NCBI GenBank assembly: GCA_002077065.1
Contig: NAJO01000010.1
Coordinates: forward strand, 310,001 to 374,000
Direction: 5' to 3'
Length of the DNA stretch: 64,000 nt
Origin: Cryoendolithus antarcticus
Taxonomy: Eukaryota > Ascomycota > Dothideomycetes > Cladosporiales > Cladosporiaceae
A program made the position numbers and the translations under genes. This document shows positions 1 through 11,931 of the stretch, in pieces. How positions within the stretch are numbered: the stretch's first letter is position 1; each line of letters starts with the position of its first letter. The notes under the pieces were generated by a model. That model was not told where the DNA came from, did not search any database, and worked only from the letters and a program-made list of their open reading frames with translations.

Positions 1-306
1 AGTATTCAAGTGAGCTACATGTTAGTGCAGAGTGAGAGATGGTCAGAGTGCTTCAGTAGCCACTGCTAAAGTGCAGATCGCGTTCTGACACGCGACTGGC
101 GGCTGGCCCAGAACGGAATCCCGCCTGGGACGAACTTCATCTCATGTCTCTGGCGCAAACGATCATACTTTCGTCCAGCAGTGTTTCGTGAGTGGAGGTC
201 ATAAGAGGAGGCAGATCGCTAATGCGGAGGGTGTGCGCTTTGTCGACGGCGCTCAGGATGGAGAAGTAGGGCGCATGAGGCTATAGGACTGCTGGTGAGA
301 AGAGCA
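1..306. other. Left-edge intergenic stretch, upstream of mis4
   Basis: I see no credible gene here. The frame that leads into the mis4 start is closed by a TAA at 202-204. An ACGCGA sequence at 90-95 resembles an MBF-type cell-cycle box, but a single copy means little. The stretch most likely holds the mis4 promoter and 5' leader. Confidence 0.5.
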
Positions 307-3300
307 ATGCATCAGGGCAATATGGCCGATCAGAACGATCATGGGCGCACAGTGGACGGCGTCCCTCCAAATCGGTGGCAGAGGGCGCCTACCGTCAGGG
401 AAGCGCTGCCATTCACTCCGTTCAGCTCGATCGTTCCCTTCAACCCGGGTACGTGACTTCCTTCCCGGCACATGCAATCACATGCTCTCGATGAGCCCGC
501 ATGCAATGTTCATGGCAGCTTCCGCTGACCGTGACATTCAGGAATAATACCTGCACCACTCGTTACATCCTCCCATGGACCTGACATCGGACTTGGCAGT
601 CACCGACAAGTACGACAAATCCTGCAGGAACTAAGTGCTGGTGCTACGAGTGCCGAATACGCCTCCGAACGCTGTCAGAAGACCCTTCGAGATGTGCAGC
701 AACTTCTCCGGCCCGAGCACTTGATGAGATACACCTTCAAAACACCCCGCAACCTTGCAGACCCCGCCAAGCCGCCGACGAAGCGCGCGAGGGAGTACCA
801 GCCACCGAAGCTAAGTGCCTTTGCACAGATGGCATTAGATCAGACCGTCATACCTATTCGCTACCTCACACCGGAGTCGCCGGAGTCGAAGCCAAAGCCT
901 TTGGCGAACGGTCATGCGACGAAGCAGGAGGTGCAGTGGAAGCTACTCACCCCTAGCTCGGACGCGAAGCTACCGAATGGCCAGCGAACACCTCAAGCGC
1001 TACAGCCTGTGCAACAGACAGCTGGAGCACAGCGGGCAGATCACGATAAGACCACGCCCTACTCGAGTCAGCAAGGGAAGGTATTGCTGCGGCAGGATGA
1101 GCTCGCCCCGGCCGAGCGCGCTCAATACCAGTATGTGGATGGTAACAGTGTCAGCATGCGCCCTGTGGTGAGCAGTGGCCAGCGACAGCAGAGCGATGCC
1201 GCATTGCAGTCACTCCAGGTCCTGCTGGACGACGTGCTTGAAGCCGAGGAGCACTTGCGTTCTGGCGGCATGGAGAGTGACATCGGTGGTTTACTGTGCA
1301 TGGTCGACTTGGACGACGGATCTGCCGTGGTGATGCAGCCTGCGGCTCGCGAGAGGCTGGACACTGCGATACTGGCTGTGACCAAGGTCAGCCGACTGGA
1401 CGAGATCTCGGTCGACACCTTACTCCGCATACAGAAGCTCTGTCACAGCTCTCTCTCTAGCACCATCAACTTAGATCTGCAGATTGACGAGGCTTGGTCC
1501 ACCGACGACACTCATGATTGGGCTAACAAGACCACGGAAGCTGCCAGTGCGCTTCTGGCAGCACGCACCTTACTACGCATCATGACCGCCGGACGCGAGG
1601 AGCAGCAGCTGCAGTCAGAAGAGCTTGTTGGCGCTGTACTCAAGCTGCTTAACAATGCTATTGAGGCAGGCCTCGTGCCGATCATCGAGGAGCGCTCGTT
1701 CATCGGCGAGAAGATCAGGGGTGGCGACAAGCCAAGACCAAATCCAAAGTTCGAGACTGCCATGCATAATCGAGACGCGCTCCGTGTGCTGCTCAATTCT
1801 GTGACGAAGACGTTGCGTCTCTTGGGTACGCTGCTTTCGAAGGTCGACATCGACGAGAGCGCGCTTTCCAATACTGTCTCCATGGCGAAAGCACTCATCT
1901 TCGCGGAGAACGCGACCAATGACAAGGATTCTGTGTTTGGTGTTCAATCTGTGGAGAGCGTGCGCAAGTCTGCTATGGACATACTTGGGCGCATCTTCAC
2001 CAAGTACACGGACCAACGCCAATTCGTCATTGACGAGGTCTTATTCTCACTCGAGAAGTTACCAGCCACAAAGCAAAGTGCTCGACAATTCCGCATACCG
2101 GATATGAAGCCTATACAGCTCGTCTCTGCACTTCTCATGCGTCTAGTGCAGACTAGCGCGACAAGATCGTCCACTGCCTTACACCTGCACAGTAGCACCG
2201 GCGATGAGGAGGATGATGAGCAGGACTCAGAAGACGAGTCAGAAGACGAAGATGCAGAGGCAGCGTCTGATGATGATGAGATCAAAATCTCGCCTAGCAA
2301 GTCACGCAAAGCACCTGGCGACCTGCTTACACTGGTCAAGCCGTTGCATGACGCAGCAACCACCGATGCATCACATATTATCCGTATCCTGACCAATCGC
2401 GCACTGACGACGAGCAAGAACTCTGATGAGCCCTACCGAAAGCTGCTCGACATCTTCACGGAAGACTTCTTGCAGGTCTTGGGATCTAGTGAATGGCCGG
2501 CTGCAGAGTTGTTGCTGCGTATGCTCCTGGGCCAAATGCTGCAGATCGCTCAAAATCCGAAAAACCCTCAAGCATCACGAAACCTGGCATTGGAGCTGAT
2601 CGGTACCATGGGCTCTGGTATGCTCCAGCTACAGATCCAAGCCCGCAATGCCGCACACAGCCTGACAACGGATACGTCAACTGTTGCAACGGAACTGGTG
2701 AACACGTTCGAACGCATGGAGGGTGGCGACCATGACAACAGCACCTTGCTTGCCTTCGATGGACCGTATCGTGTTGTGCTCGAGTACATACATGCCCGAG
2801 ATGGTGGCAGCGAAGCTCAGCTTCAGACTGCTCGAGGCTTTCATCTCGTACAGTGGGCACAAGCGCTTTGCGGCGGTAGAGAGGGATCGGTGGATTCTGA
2901 GCGCGGTGATGGCTCTGGAGGGTCGAAAGATCTACAAGGCAAGTTGCGGAGCATGATCATGAATCCGCAGTGGCTTGAGTCGAATCACGACTTTCCGGCT
3001 GTACCTGCGGCTACTGGACGCTTCGCTGCGATACTCGTCACGCTCAACACGACCTTTTGCAGAGCTTTCACCCATGTGCTGTCAGTGTTGCTCAATGCGC
3101 TAGCCGACGAGCATCCAACAGTCAAGAGTCGCGCTCTCAAGAGCGTCATTATCATACTTGAAAAAGACCCGTCGGTACTTGACAGAAACAAGAGCATCCT
3201 GCACCATATCTTCCGATGCGCCGAGGACAAGTCAGCGCTGGTCCGTGACTCCGCGTTGCGACTAATCAGTAAATGCACCTCTCTTCGCCCTGCACTCGAT

Positions 3301-5808
3301 GCCACAGTCTTGCCTCAGATCATATTTCGATCAGAGGATCCGCAAGTTGGAGTCCGCAAGACTGCTATCAAGATGCTGAAGGACATCTACCTGCGCAACG
3401 AGGACATTAATCTGCGTTCTACCGTGGCGAACGCTTGCATCTCGCGACTACGGGACAGCGAGGAGAGCGTCGCCGAGCTCGCTCGATCGGTCATGGAGGA
3501 GATCTGGTTCGCACCATACTACCCTGCTCAAGTGCAGCACGAAGGTGGTGTGCAGACGAGGCTACGCTTTCAATCGCAAGCAGCCCTGCTTGTTCGCACC
3601 GTTGACTTGGGTGAAGATGTCTCGAATCTACTCGTGTCCTCATTCAGAGACCTCATGGCAAAGTCAAAGACGTCGACCGACAACGCGAAAGTCTGCAAGA
3701 CCCTGATCGAAGTTTTGTCGGATGGCATCATCGACCCGAGCGACATTCCCGGCTCCCCGTCTCAAGACCTCATTTTGGAGACCTTGGCGGTCTTCGCTAG
3801 GTCGTGCCCAACGTTCATTACAGCCAATCATCTCGAGCGGCTCGAGCCCTACACACAGAACCTCGCTACCGACGACGACCTTGCAGTCTACCGCTCGGTA
3901 CTTACTATACTACGCTTCACGATGCCTCACGTACACACACTTAGATCAGATTTCCTCCAGAAGCTGCAGGTCTCACTGATGTCCAGCATCCAGAGGCTGC
4001 CTAAGCCAGAGATCGCAGAAGTGGCATCTTGTCTCTGGACCATTGACGGTCAGCTCAAGAACACAGCGAAGCTAGTGAACCTGGTTATCTCTGCCCTCGC
4101 TGGTATCCGCGGAATGGTCGGCAAGCCGCTGAGCGACGATGCGAAGATGGTGAACCGCATTGGCAAGCTCATGAACATAGTCGGTCAATTCGGTCGGGCT
4201 TGCGACCTTGAAGCCCATATCGGCACCTTTCGTGCGAGCGAGAAGTTGTCTTCGCCCAACGCGAAATCGGTATCTGAACTCGCAATCGATATTTTGTGCG
4301 CATTCACTGGAACAGGGCAAATCCTAGCCGTCCGCGAGGCAGCTCTCGATGCCATCTGTGCCATCTGTCTGCGCTGGCCGAACCAGTATCTACGTCCCGG
4401 GGTAACCAAAGCATTTGGCCTGGTCCACAAAGAGCGCAACCCATCGCTGGAGATGATCTTCCTCTCGGGTCTTGAGGCCTTCTTCGCAGCCCAAGAATTG
4501 CCAGCCGATCGCCAGGAAGGCAAAGATGGCGCTGCAACCGGGAGAGAGGGCCTGGAGTCAACCTACATCGCCACCGATCAAGACGGTGCTTCCTCGGCAT
4601 TGGCTCAGCGCTTCCTGAAAGACATCCTTCGACTCGCGCTCGCATCAAGCGATGATCTCGCGTTGACGGCGACCAAGCTGATTGCTAGTATCGTTCAGCA
4701 AGGCCTACCGCACCCGAAGGAATGTGGACCTTCTCTCGTAGCACTAGAGACTTCGCCGAACCCTGCGATCGCGAAGCTGGCGTTCGTGGAGCATCGTGTG
4801 ATGCATCAAAAGCACGAGACTACTGTCGAGAAGGAGTACATACGAGCAATGCAGCAAGCCTTTGCCTATCAGCAGTCTGTCGTAGGTAGTACGAATGGCT
4901 ACATCGGTCAGCCGCCGGCTTCGAAGCTCAAGCTCTTCTGGGAAGTGCTCAAGGAGGGCAAGCTCAAGGTCAGACAGAAGTTGCTGAACAACATTTGCCA
5001 GAAGTTCGATTTCGAAGCAGCCGATCTGAAGCTCCAAAACGGCAGATCACCGCACCTCGACTTTGTGCGATTCTGCTGCGAGAACCTTGCTTTCTTCGAG
5101 TATGATCGCACGGATGATCTATTGCTACTACTGGCAGCATTAGACAAGACCTTCGCTAGCAATGGAACGACAGTCGCGCAGGCTATCGAACAAAACGTTC
5201 TGCAGCTGAACATTGATGCGCTTACCAACGGCGGTGCTGCATCACAAGATATGACGAATGGCACTGCCCATCAGTCTGTAAGCAACGACAGCGCTCAGCT
5301 GTCAGTCTATGCTACGTCATCGCAAGTCTTGCTAGTTGTCCAAGAGACTCGCAGCTACCTGCAGCGTGTTTGGAACCTACAGCGCATGGCCAAGAAGGCA
5401 AAGGGAGCAACGAAGGAGAACAGCAAGGCGCCTTCTCGGTCCTCGAACGCATCTGCAATGGCTGAGGCCTATCTTTCCAAGGTTGAGCAGATCATCGCAT
5501 CGCCGACCACGCCAGATGCTCAGCGCAGCATTTGCAAGCAATTTGTGGATGTCATGACGACAGATCACGATGTCAAGGTCCCCGAAGAAGACGAGCTGGT
5601 CGGTGATTTCGATGACGCTACAACGAACAGCGAGACCGCGAGTCGAAGGAGTCTGTCCGTTACGCCTACAGCAAATGGCAAGGGCAAGAAGAGGAAGTCG
5701 ATCAGCGCTGCTGGTTCAACGCCCAGGAAGAAGGCTCGGCCGAGCTTGGCGAAGACCAAGTCAGGAAGCAAGGCGCTGGACGAAGATGAGGATGGTGAGT
5801 GGGCATGA
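307..5808 (+). CDS. mis4: Sister chromatid cohesion protein Mis4/Scc2 (cohesin loader)
   Basis: Nuclear HEAT-repeat subunit of the Scc2-Scc4 complex that loads cohesin onto chromatin. Exons 307..448 and 542..5808 join in phase and give about 1802 residues, the usual size for fungal Mis4. The first exon is easily missed. It encodes the conserved N-terminal signature EALPFTPFSSIVPFNPG, which continues across the intron as IIPAPLV. The donor is GTACGT at 449 and the acceptor ends at 541. An acidic tract lies near residues 600-630 and is followed by HEAT repeats (clearest around 900-1040). The tail is a Lys/Arg-rich, NLS-like region ending in an acidic patch. A second in-frame ATG at 322 could be the true start. 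A GTGAGT at 5794, near the 3' end, could be another donor, so the last few residues are less certain. The upstream frame opens only through the exon join, which supports the model. Confidence 0.93.
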
Positions 5809-6354
5809 GCTTGTTGACATCGCTCTTGTCGCTTAGCTTGAAAGGGAAGGATCCAGCCTTGCTCGTTGTAAACATAACATAGGAGTTCGCTCTTGCAGTT
5901 ATACACTGTGCACTCACGTGCTTACTAACTTTCACCCCCGCATACCCCGCGCCACTCCCCCACAGGTTCACTCCACGTTGCTCAAACCCTCTTCCACATC
6001 CGGCAGGTATCGAGGTACCTTCTTCCATGCATAACACGATTTCCACGCGCCCACTCGTGCCGTCGGCAAGTCGTAAGCCGTGCCGAGTCAGGCTACACAG
6101 TGAGGAGGCGCGTCTTGCCTCACATGTCCATGGTACTTTACTTCGTGATCTGACTTTGCCATGTTCATGTAGGTGTTCTTGTACCTGCGTCCGGGTATGC
6201 ACAGTGCTATTGAGTGACTCCGTGGCCTCGAATACCTAGCGAGAGCCACTGGTTGGGCTTTCGATACGCTACAGCCGAGTAGCACGACATTGCATCTTCC
6301 CCTGTAGCGGCAGCCTGCATTCACCTGGATGATAACCACCAAGTAGCCACAAAA
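5809..6354. other. Intergenic, mis4 3' end to transhydrogenase promoter
   Basis: No open frame here looks coding. Both flanking genes point right, so the stretch should contain the mis4 terminator and the promoter and leader of the transhydrogenase gene. The bases just before the ATG at 6355 are A-rich, as is common for a fungal start context. Confidence 0.5.
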
Positions 6355-9300
6355 ATGTGGCCCTGTTCGAGGCCTGCGGGCTTGCCAGCTCGTGGCCTAC
6401 CACGGCGCCTTCCTTGTTCTTCTGGCTCACGCACCGCCCTCAACTCGGCACTCAGGGAACTTCACATCAGTACGCGATGGCACCAAGGCGCCGCTCAATC
6501 CTCGCCCTCGCCAGAGGCCGAGCCGGTGCCATCCATCCCTTACAGCGAGCTCACCATCGGCGTTCCTCTTGAGGTCCGCTCCGGCGAGCGTCGCGTGGCC
6601 ATGACGCCCCAGAATGCCGCCTTGCTCCTAAAGAAAGGATTCAAACAAGTCCTCGTCGAGAACGGCGCAGGATTCGCAGCGCAATTCTCCGGCCACGCGT
6701 ATGAAGAAGCAGGCGCCACTCTGGTCAATGCAAGCCGCGTCTGGTACGACAGCAACATCATTCTCAAGATCCGGCCGCCACGGATCACTTCCCGAGGGCT
6801 CGTGGGGACGAACAACTACCTCGAAGGATTTCGGAAGGGTGGTGTACTGATAGGCACGCTGCAGCCGAACATCGATCGCAACAAGCCTGTTGTTGACTCT
6901 ATGGTTAGGAAGGGACTGACAAGCTTTTCTATGGACATGATTCCAAGGATCACGAGGGCACAGACGTTTGATGTGTTGAGTTCTATGGCTAATATTGCCG
7001 GCTACAAGGCTGTGCTTGAGGCTAGTAATCACTTTGGGCGATATATGACTGGTCAGACGACTGCTGCTGGAAAGATCCCGCCTTGTAAGGTACTGGTCAT
7101 CGGCGCTGGTGTCGCGGGCCTGAGTGCTATTGCCACTGCTCGAAGAATGGGTGCTATCGTCAGGGGCTTCGATACGAGATCTGCGGCACGAGAGCAGGTG
7201 CAGTCACTTGGCGCTGAGTTTATTGAGGTGGAAGTCAAGGAAGCAGGAGATGGCGGTGGCGGGTACGCGAAGGTGATGTCGAAGGAGTTCCACGATGCTG
7301 AAATGGCACTTTTCCTAGAACAAGCGAAAGATGTCGACATCATCATTACTACAGCGCTGATCCCTGGCCGACCAGCCCCGACGCTTATTACAGAGGAGAT
7401 GGTATCAGCGATGAAGCCCGGATCTGTCATTGTTGACCTGGCAGCCGAGAACGGTGGCAACTGCGAGATCACTGTGCCTGGACAGCTCACAGACTACAAG
7501 GGCGTGACAGTGATCGGCTACACTGATCTACCTTCGAGACTACCTACCCAGGCATCAACATTGTACTCGAACAACATCACCAAGTTCCTGCTCTCCATCT
7601 CGCCTAAGGAAGGCCATTTCGGCATCGATATGAACGATGAGGTTGTGCGCAGGTCGATTGTCACTCACAATGGCGAGCTAATCCCAGCATTACCGCCGAT
7701 CGCGCCTCCAGCCCCAGCAGCAAAGCCTGCCGAAGTAGCAAAGGAAGAGATCAAGGCAGTCACTCCCTGGCAGAAAGCTGTCCGCGAAGTGTCTACAGTG
7801 ACCGGGGGTATGGGCACAGCGCTTGTATTGGGCAAGTACACTGGACCTTTGTTCATGGGTAACTTCTTTACCTTCAGCCTGGCAGCGTTGATCGGGTATC
7901 GAGTCGTCTGGGGCGTGCAGCCGGCCTTGCACAGTCCCCTCATGAGTGTCACGAACGCGATCTCGGGAATGGTCGGCATTGGAGGCTTCTTCATTATGGG
8001 AGGTGGTTATCTGCCGCAGACAATCCCGCAATTTTTGGGAGCAGCGTCCGTGTTGTTGGCGTTTGTGAATGTGTCTGGTGGCTTCATCATCAGCAAAAGG
8101 ATGCTCGACATGTTCCGACGACGTACTGATCCGTAAGTCACTTGCCCCGCCAGACTGACTATAATCGCTGATAAGACACATAGGCCCGAGTATGCATGGC
8201 TGTACACTCTGCCGGCTGTCCTCTTTGGCGGCGGTTTCATTGCAGCCGCTAGCACTGGCTTGGGTGGACTGGTCCAGGCCGGCTATCTCGTCTCCAGTAT
8301 CCTGTGCATTGGCTCGCTCACTGGACTCGCTAGCCAAGCAACTGCACGCGCTGGCAATATTCTTGGTATGCTAGGTGTCGGCTCTGGTGTTCTAGCATCC
8401 TTGGCTGCCGTCGGGTTTCCCGTCGAGACCCTAGTGCAGTGGGCTGGCGTGGCCGGCATCGGCAGCATCATAGGTGCCCTCGTCGCTCGTCGGATCACTC
8501 CCACTGAGCTGCCGCAGATGGTCGCTGCTCTACACTCAGTCGTTGGTCTTGCAGCTGTGCTGACAAGTATCGGCTCCGTCATGGCGGCAGTGTCACACCT
8601 CGATGCGCTTCACATGGTCACAGCCTATCTCGGCGTGCTCATTGGCGGCGTTACGTTCACCGGCAGCATCGTCGCCTTCATGAAGCTCTCCGGTCGCATG
8701 AGCTCACGCCCGACGATTCTGCCGGGTCGACATCTCATCAACATCGGCCTCCTAGGTTCCAATATAGCGACTTTCGGCGCATTCCTGACGATGGCTCCGG
8801 GCGCACCAGTCATCGCCGCTGGCTGTCTCGCCGCCAACACTGCCTTCAGCTTCGCCAAAGGCTTCACGACCACAGCCGCCATCGGCGGAGCAGACATGCC
8901 TGTTGTCATCACCGTTTTGAATGCATACTCCGGTTTCGCGCTTGTGGCCGAGGGCTTCATGTTGAACTCGCCGATCCTCACAACAGTCGGATCCTTGATT
9001 GGCGTATCCGGCTCAATCCTATCGTACATCATGTGCGTAGCCATGAACCGCAGCATCACCAATGTGCTCTTTGGAGGCATCGCCGCGCCTGGCAAAACCG
9101 ACTTTAAGATGGAAGGCGAGATTACACAGACGACCGTCGATGAGACAGTCACTTCTTTGAAAGACGCCCAGAAGGTCGTCATCGTCGTCGGCTACGGCAT
9201 GGCTGTAGCGAAGGCCCAGTATCCGATCGCAGACTTCGTGGCGTACCTCCGCGCGCAAGGTGTGGAGGTGAAATTTGCGATTCACCCAGTTGCTGGACGC

Positions 9301-9772
9301 ATGCCAGGCCAGTGCAACGTATTGCTGGCCGAGGCGAACGTGCCTTACGATATTGTCCTCGAGATGGACGAAATCAACGAAGAAGGCTTCGATGATGTCG
9401 ATGTGACGCTCGTCATCGGCGCAAATGACACGGTCAACCCGGTCGCGCTTGAGAAGGACAGGTAAGGCTTGCTTGGATCTTACACATGCAGCATGCTGAC
9501 TTTCGCTGTAGCCCGATCGCTGGCATGCCCATTATCAACGCGTACAAGAGCAAGCAGGTCATCGTCATGAAGCGCGGCATGGGCAGTGGTTACGGTAAGT
9601 CGTCTCTTCGCTCCCCTATGTCTACACCAGCCGATAGGGAGTCGCACAAGCTAACAACCTTCCGGCCGACTTGCCAAACAGTATGTTCTTTCAAGCAAAT
9701 ACGAAGATGCTGTTCGGCGATGCGAAGGCAACTTGTGACGCGATCAAGGCTGCACTTGATGCCTCGAAGTAG
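6355..9772 (+). CDS. nnt: Mitochondrial NAD(P) transhydrogenase, proton-translocating
   Basis: Inner-membrane enzyme that couples proton influx to hydride transfer from NADH to NADP+. Exons are 6355..8132, 8184..9461, 9512..9594 and, most likely, 9651..9772, giving 1086 residues. Residues 1-45 are Arg/Ser-rich with few acids, a typical mitochondrial presequence. Next comes the alanine-dehydrogenase-like domain I, with [11 protein letters not shown] near residue 250 as the NAD site. A long multi-helix domain II follows. The C-terminal NADP-binding domain III carries [16 protein letters not shown] and GANDTVNP. The order domain I - membrane - domain III on one chain is the fused animal/fungal arrangement. 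The first two introns are unambiguous. The third is not: the donor GTAAGT at 9595 is clear, but several acceptors compete. The last exon must be read in the frame giving [18 protein letters not shown] and ending at the TAG at 9770. Confidence 0.94.
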
Positions 9773-10058
9773 GGACCGAAACCGGAGGCCCGAGCATCTC
9801 GACCGGTGTCAGCTGTGTACAGATATTGCATTCAGACGACTGCATCAGCATCTCCGATGCGCGTTGCTTCAGTTTCTGCGCCTCGTTAAATCTTCATGAC
9901 TTGGTCGCAAGCTTCGCGATCGCTGGGATGTCTCGTCCCTGCGTAGCTGGAGTACGATCGACTCGATGAGTGTTGTGACTTACACTCGTGTCGAAGTGTG
10001 GTGATAGCGTTGCCAGACTCTTGGTAAGGTCTTGACCGCGTCCATAGCGCGAAGGTCT

Positions 10059-11000
10059 CTACAACTCATCCTTTACTTTCGCCTCCTCTCCTCCCTTCTT
10101 AACTCCGAACGTCTCCCCCGTCTTCAGCCACTCCACTTCCTCCTCCGTGCTCTCCCTTCCCAAACCCTCATTCCGATGCGGGTACCTCCCAAACTTCCTC
10201 AGAATCTCAACATGCTGCTTCTGTGACTTCCTCCCCTGCGCAAGGAAGTCCAGAGCCTCCTGATCACCAGCCTCCTTGACTAGCAGCTCGGTCTCATTCG
10301 TGTACTTCTCCCACAGATCATGAGAGGGGATGTGCTCAGCGTGAATGAGAGGCATGAGGAGCCATTGCGTGTAGACTGGACGGCGTTTGAAGAAAGCATT
10401 ATCAACAGGATTCTGGGGAAGCGACATAGAAGAGTAGAGAAGAGAAAGAGCAAGCCGATCGTAGTGATTGTACACCAGGGGGAGTTTCGAAGGGGCGCGG
10501 TAGATGTTCCGTGGCATCTGGTCTAGCAGCAAGATCAAGCTTAGTAGCGTTTCTGTTCCTGACTTCTCGTCCTGCGCTTTTGCATCTCGCACTTCGGCCA
10601 GTAACGGTCCAGCCAGTTCAGAGGCTCTGGATATATCGCTCTCGTAGTCTGTAAAGGCAGGAAGGCTGATAGTCGAAGGCGATATAGAATCCAGAGCCGA
10701 GATCGCGAGGCCGTGACATTGCGAATCAAAGTCCTTCTTCTGGTCGTCCGATAGGCCCATGCCAAACCAGCGTTGGATCGCTTCCTTGCTAGCAGAAGTG
10801 GCGTTCTCCATTCCGGGAAACCAAAGATCTCGAAGGCTCTTGTAGAATTCTGGATTGAAGTGACTTTTGTCGATGGTATACAGTGGCGAGGCCATTGTAC
10901 TTTGTGCCCGCACGATGCTAGGCACCAGGTGAAAATTGAGCAAGGCGGCTCGACGTAGCAGTCGGGATGGGAGCATCTTGTTTGGAAAGGAAGATATCAT
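10059..11000 (-). CDS. DUF924 family protein with C-terminal KDEL
   Basis: A 313-residue, single-exon gene of the DUF924 family (alpha-helical, TPR-like fold, biochemical role unknown). Visible family signatures are LWFPG, a WFGMG segment, LLLDQMPRNIYR and the YNHYDRLAL stretch. The first 35 residues are rich in Leu, Arg and Ser with no acids, resembling a mitochondrial presequence, or possibly a signal anchor. The protein ends in exactly KDEL before the stop, the form of an ER-retrieval signal, which conflicts with mitochondrial import. The gene converges with the transhydrogenase on its left and diverges from the Clr5-like gene on its right. Family assignment is firm; location is undecided. 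Confidence 0.85.
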   Translation of the reverse strand: MISSFPNKMLPSRLLRRAALLNFHLVPSIVRAQSTMASPLYTIDKSHFNPEFYKSLRDLWFPGMENATSASKEAIQRWFGMGLSDDQKKDFDSQCHGLAISALDSISPSTISLPAFTDYESDISRASELAGPLLAEVRDAKAQDEKSGTETLLSLILLLDQMPRNIYRAPSKLPLVYNHYDRLALSLLYSSMSLPQNPVDNAFFKRRPVYTQWLLMPLIHAEHIPSHDLWEKYTNETELLVKEAGDQEALDFLAQGRKSQKQHVEILRKFGRYPHRNEGLGRESTEEEVEWLKTGETFGVKKGGEEAKVKDEL

Positions 11001-11331
11001 AGAGAGGGCCTTGAGCGCACTCAGATCGATGACCTGGTCGAAACTCTAAACACCGGGGCGCATAGGACTTCTGTTCTTGATATTGCCAAACCACATGTAG
11101 GTACGGCGTATAGACCAGTCGTTCGAGCAGGTGAGTCTTGCTTTATGTAGCTGGTCCGCATTGTGGTGAGCTAGGAATAGTTACCACCAGCATTTCTTGA
11201 TTGATCGCTCCTGAACACGTGACGAGCTTCGTTCGACCGACTCCACGAAACACTTCGCTGTTCATCTCACTAAAAGACATTGTTGTCCCGCGTACTCGCT
11301 GCGCGGGCGGGCACCTTTCCGCTCCTCCGCT
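11001..11331. promoter_or_regulatory. Divergent intergenic region
   Basis: A 331-bp gap between the start of the DUF924 gene (leftward) and the Clr5-like gene (rightward), so it must supply both promoters. I see no gene and no repeated motif. The side near 11332 is CT-rich, as in many fungal 5' leaders. Confidence 0.45.
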
Positions 11332-11931
11332 ATGCCGCGCCCCAAAATCCATCTCGAGCCCTACACCGACGAGATCCGCGCCTGGCTTGAGGATGAGAAG
11401 CTGAAGCAAGCCGAAGTGATCGTGCGCCTCCGAGAGCTTCACAACGTCAAGATCGAACTTCGTACCCTTAGCCGCTTCCTCGCAGAAGCCAATATCTGCG
11501 TCGCAGTACACTACGCTAAGGACACTGAGCTCAACGCCCGCATCACACAGCTGCACTACCAAGTGCAGTGCTCGGATGAGGAGACCTTAAAGCTACTAGC
11601 ACAGGAAGGATTCAAGCTCGATAAGTGGAGGTTGCGGCGCATGCGATGGAGGCTAGGGCTTAAGCAGCGAGCGAGAGCTCTAAAACCGTGTGAAGAGGGG
11701 CCTTTACAGAGGAGGAGGGAGTTAAAGGAGGCGATAAGGGCGGGGGAGAAGGTAGAGAAGATGGAGATAAGGTTGAAGGCGGCGTCGAAGCGGATTGATG
11801 CTGTGACTACGGAGCTAGCGGGTAGTGAGGCGGCTAACCGGGAGTTGGCGGAGAGGTTGAGCCAGGCAGAGCATCAGATTGAGCGACTGAGGATGCAGGG
11901 CAGACCATATTACGAGCCCTTGCTGCCGTGA
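11332..11931 (+). CDS. Clr5-like helix-turn-helix protein with coiled coil
   Basis: A 199-residue open frame that starts MPRPKIHLEPY and has an N-terminal segment (about 10-55) with the layout of the Clr5/HTH domains common in plant-associated Dothideomycetes. Its core is an Arg-rich helix followed by a TLSRFLAEANI-type recognition helix. A basic linker follows, then from about 125 a heptad-rich coiled coil. Codon use changes along the gene. The first half uses C/G-ending codons, while from about 11640 AGG, GGG, ATA and TTA codons are frequent, unlike the neighbouring genes. The protein may be a DNA-binding factor or a truncated copy of a longer family member. I cannot name a target. Similarity to Clr5 is by layout, not a confirmed match. 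Confidence 0.55.
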   Translation: MPRPKIHLEPYTDEIRAWLEDEKLKQAEVIVRLRELHNVKIELRTLSRFLAEANICVAVHYAKDTELNARITQLHYQVQCSDEETLKLLAQEGFKLDKWRLRRMRWRLGLKQRARALKPCEEGPLQRRRELKEAIRAGEKVEKMEIRLKAASKRIDAVTTELAGSEAANRELAERLSQAEHQIERLRMQGRPYYEPLLP

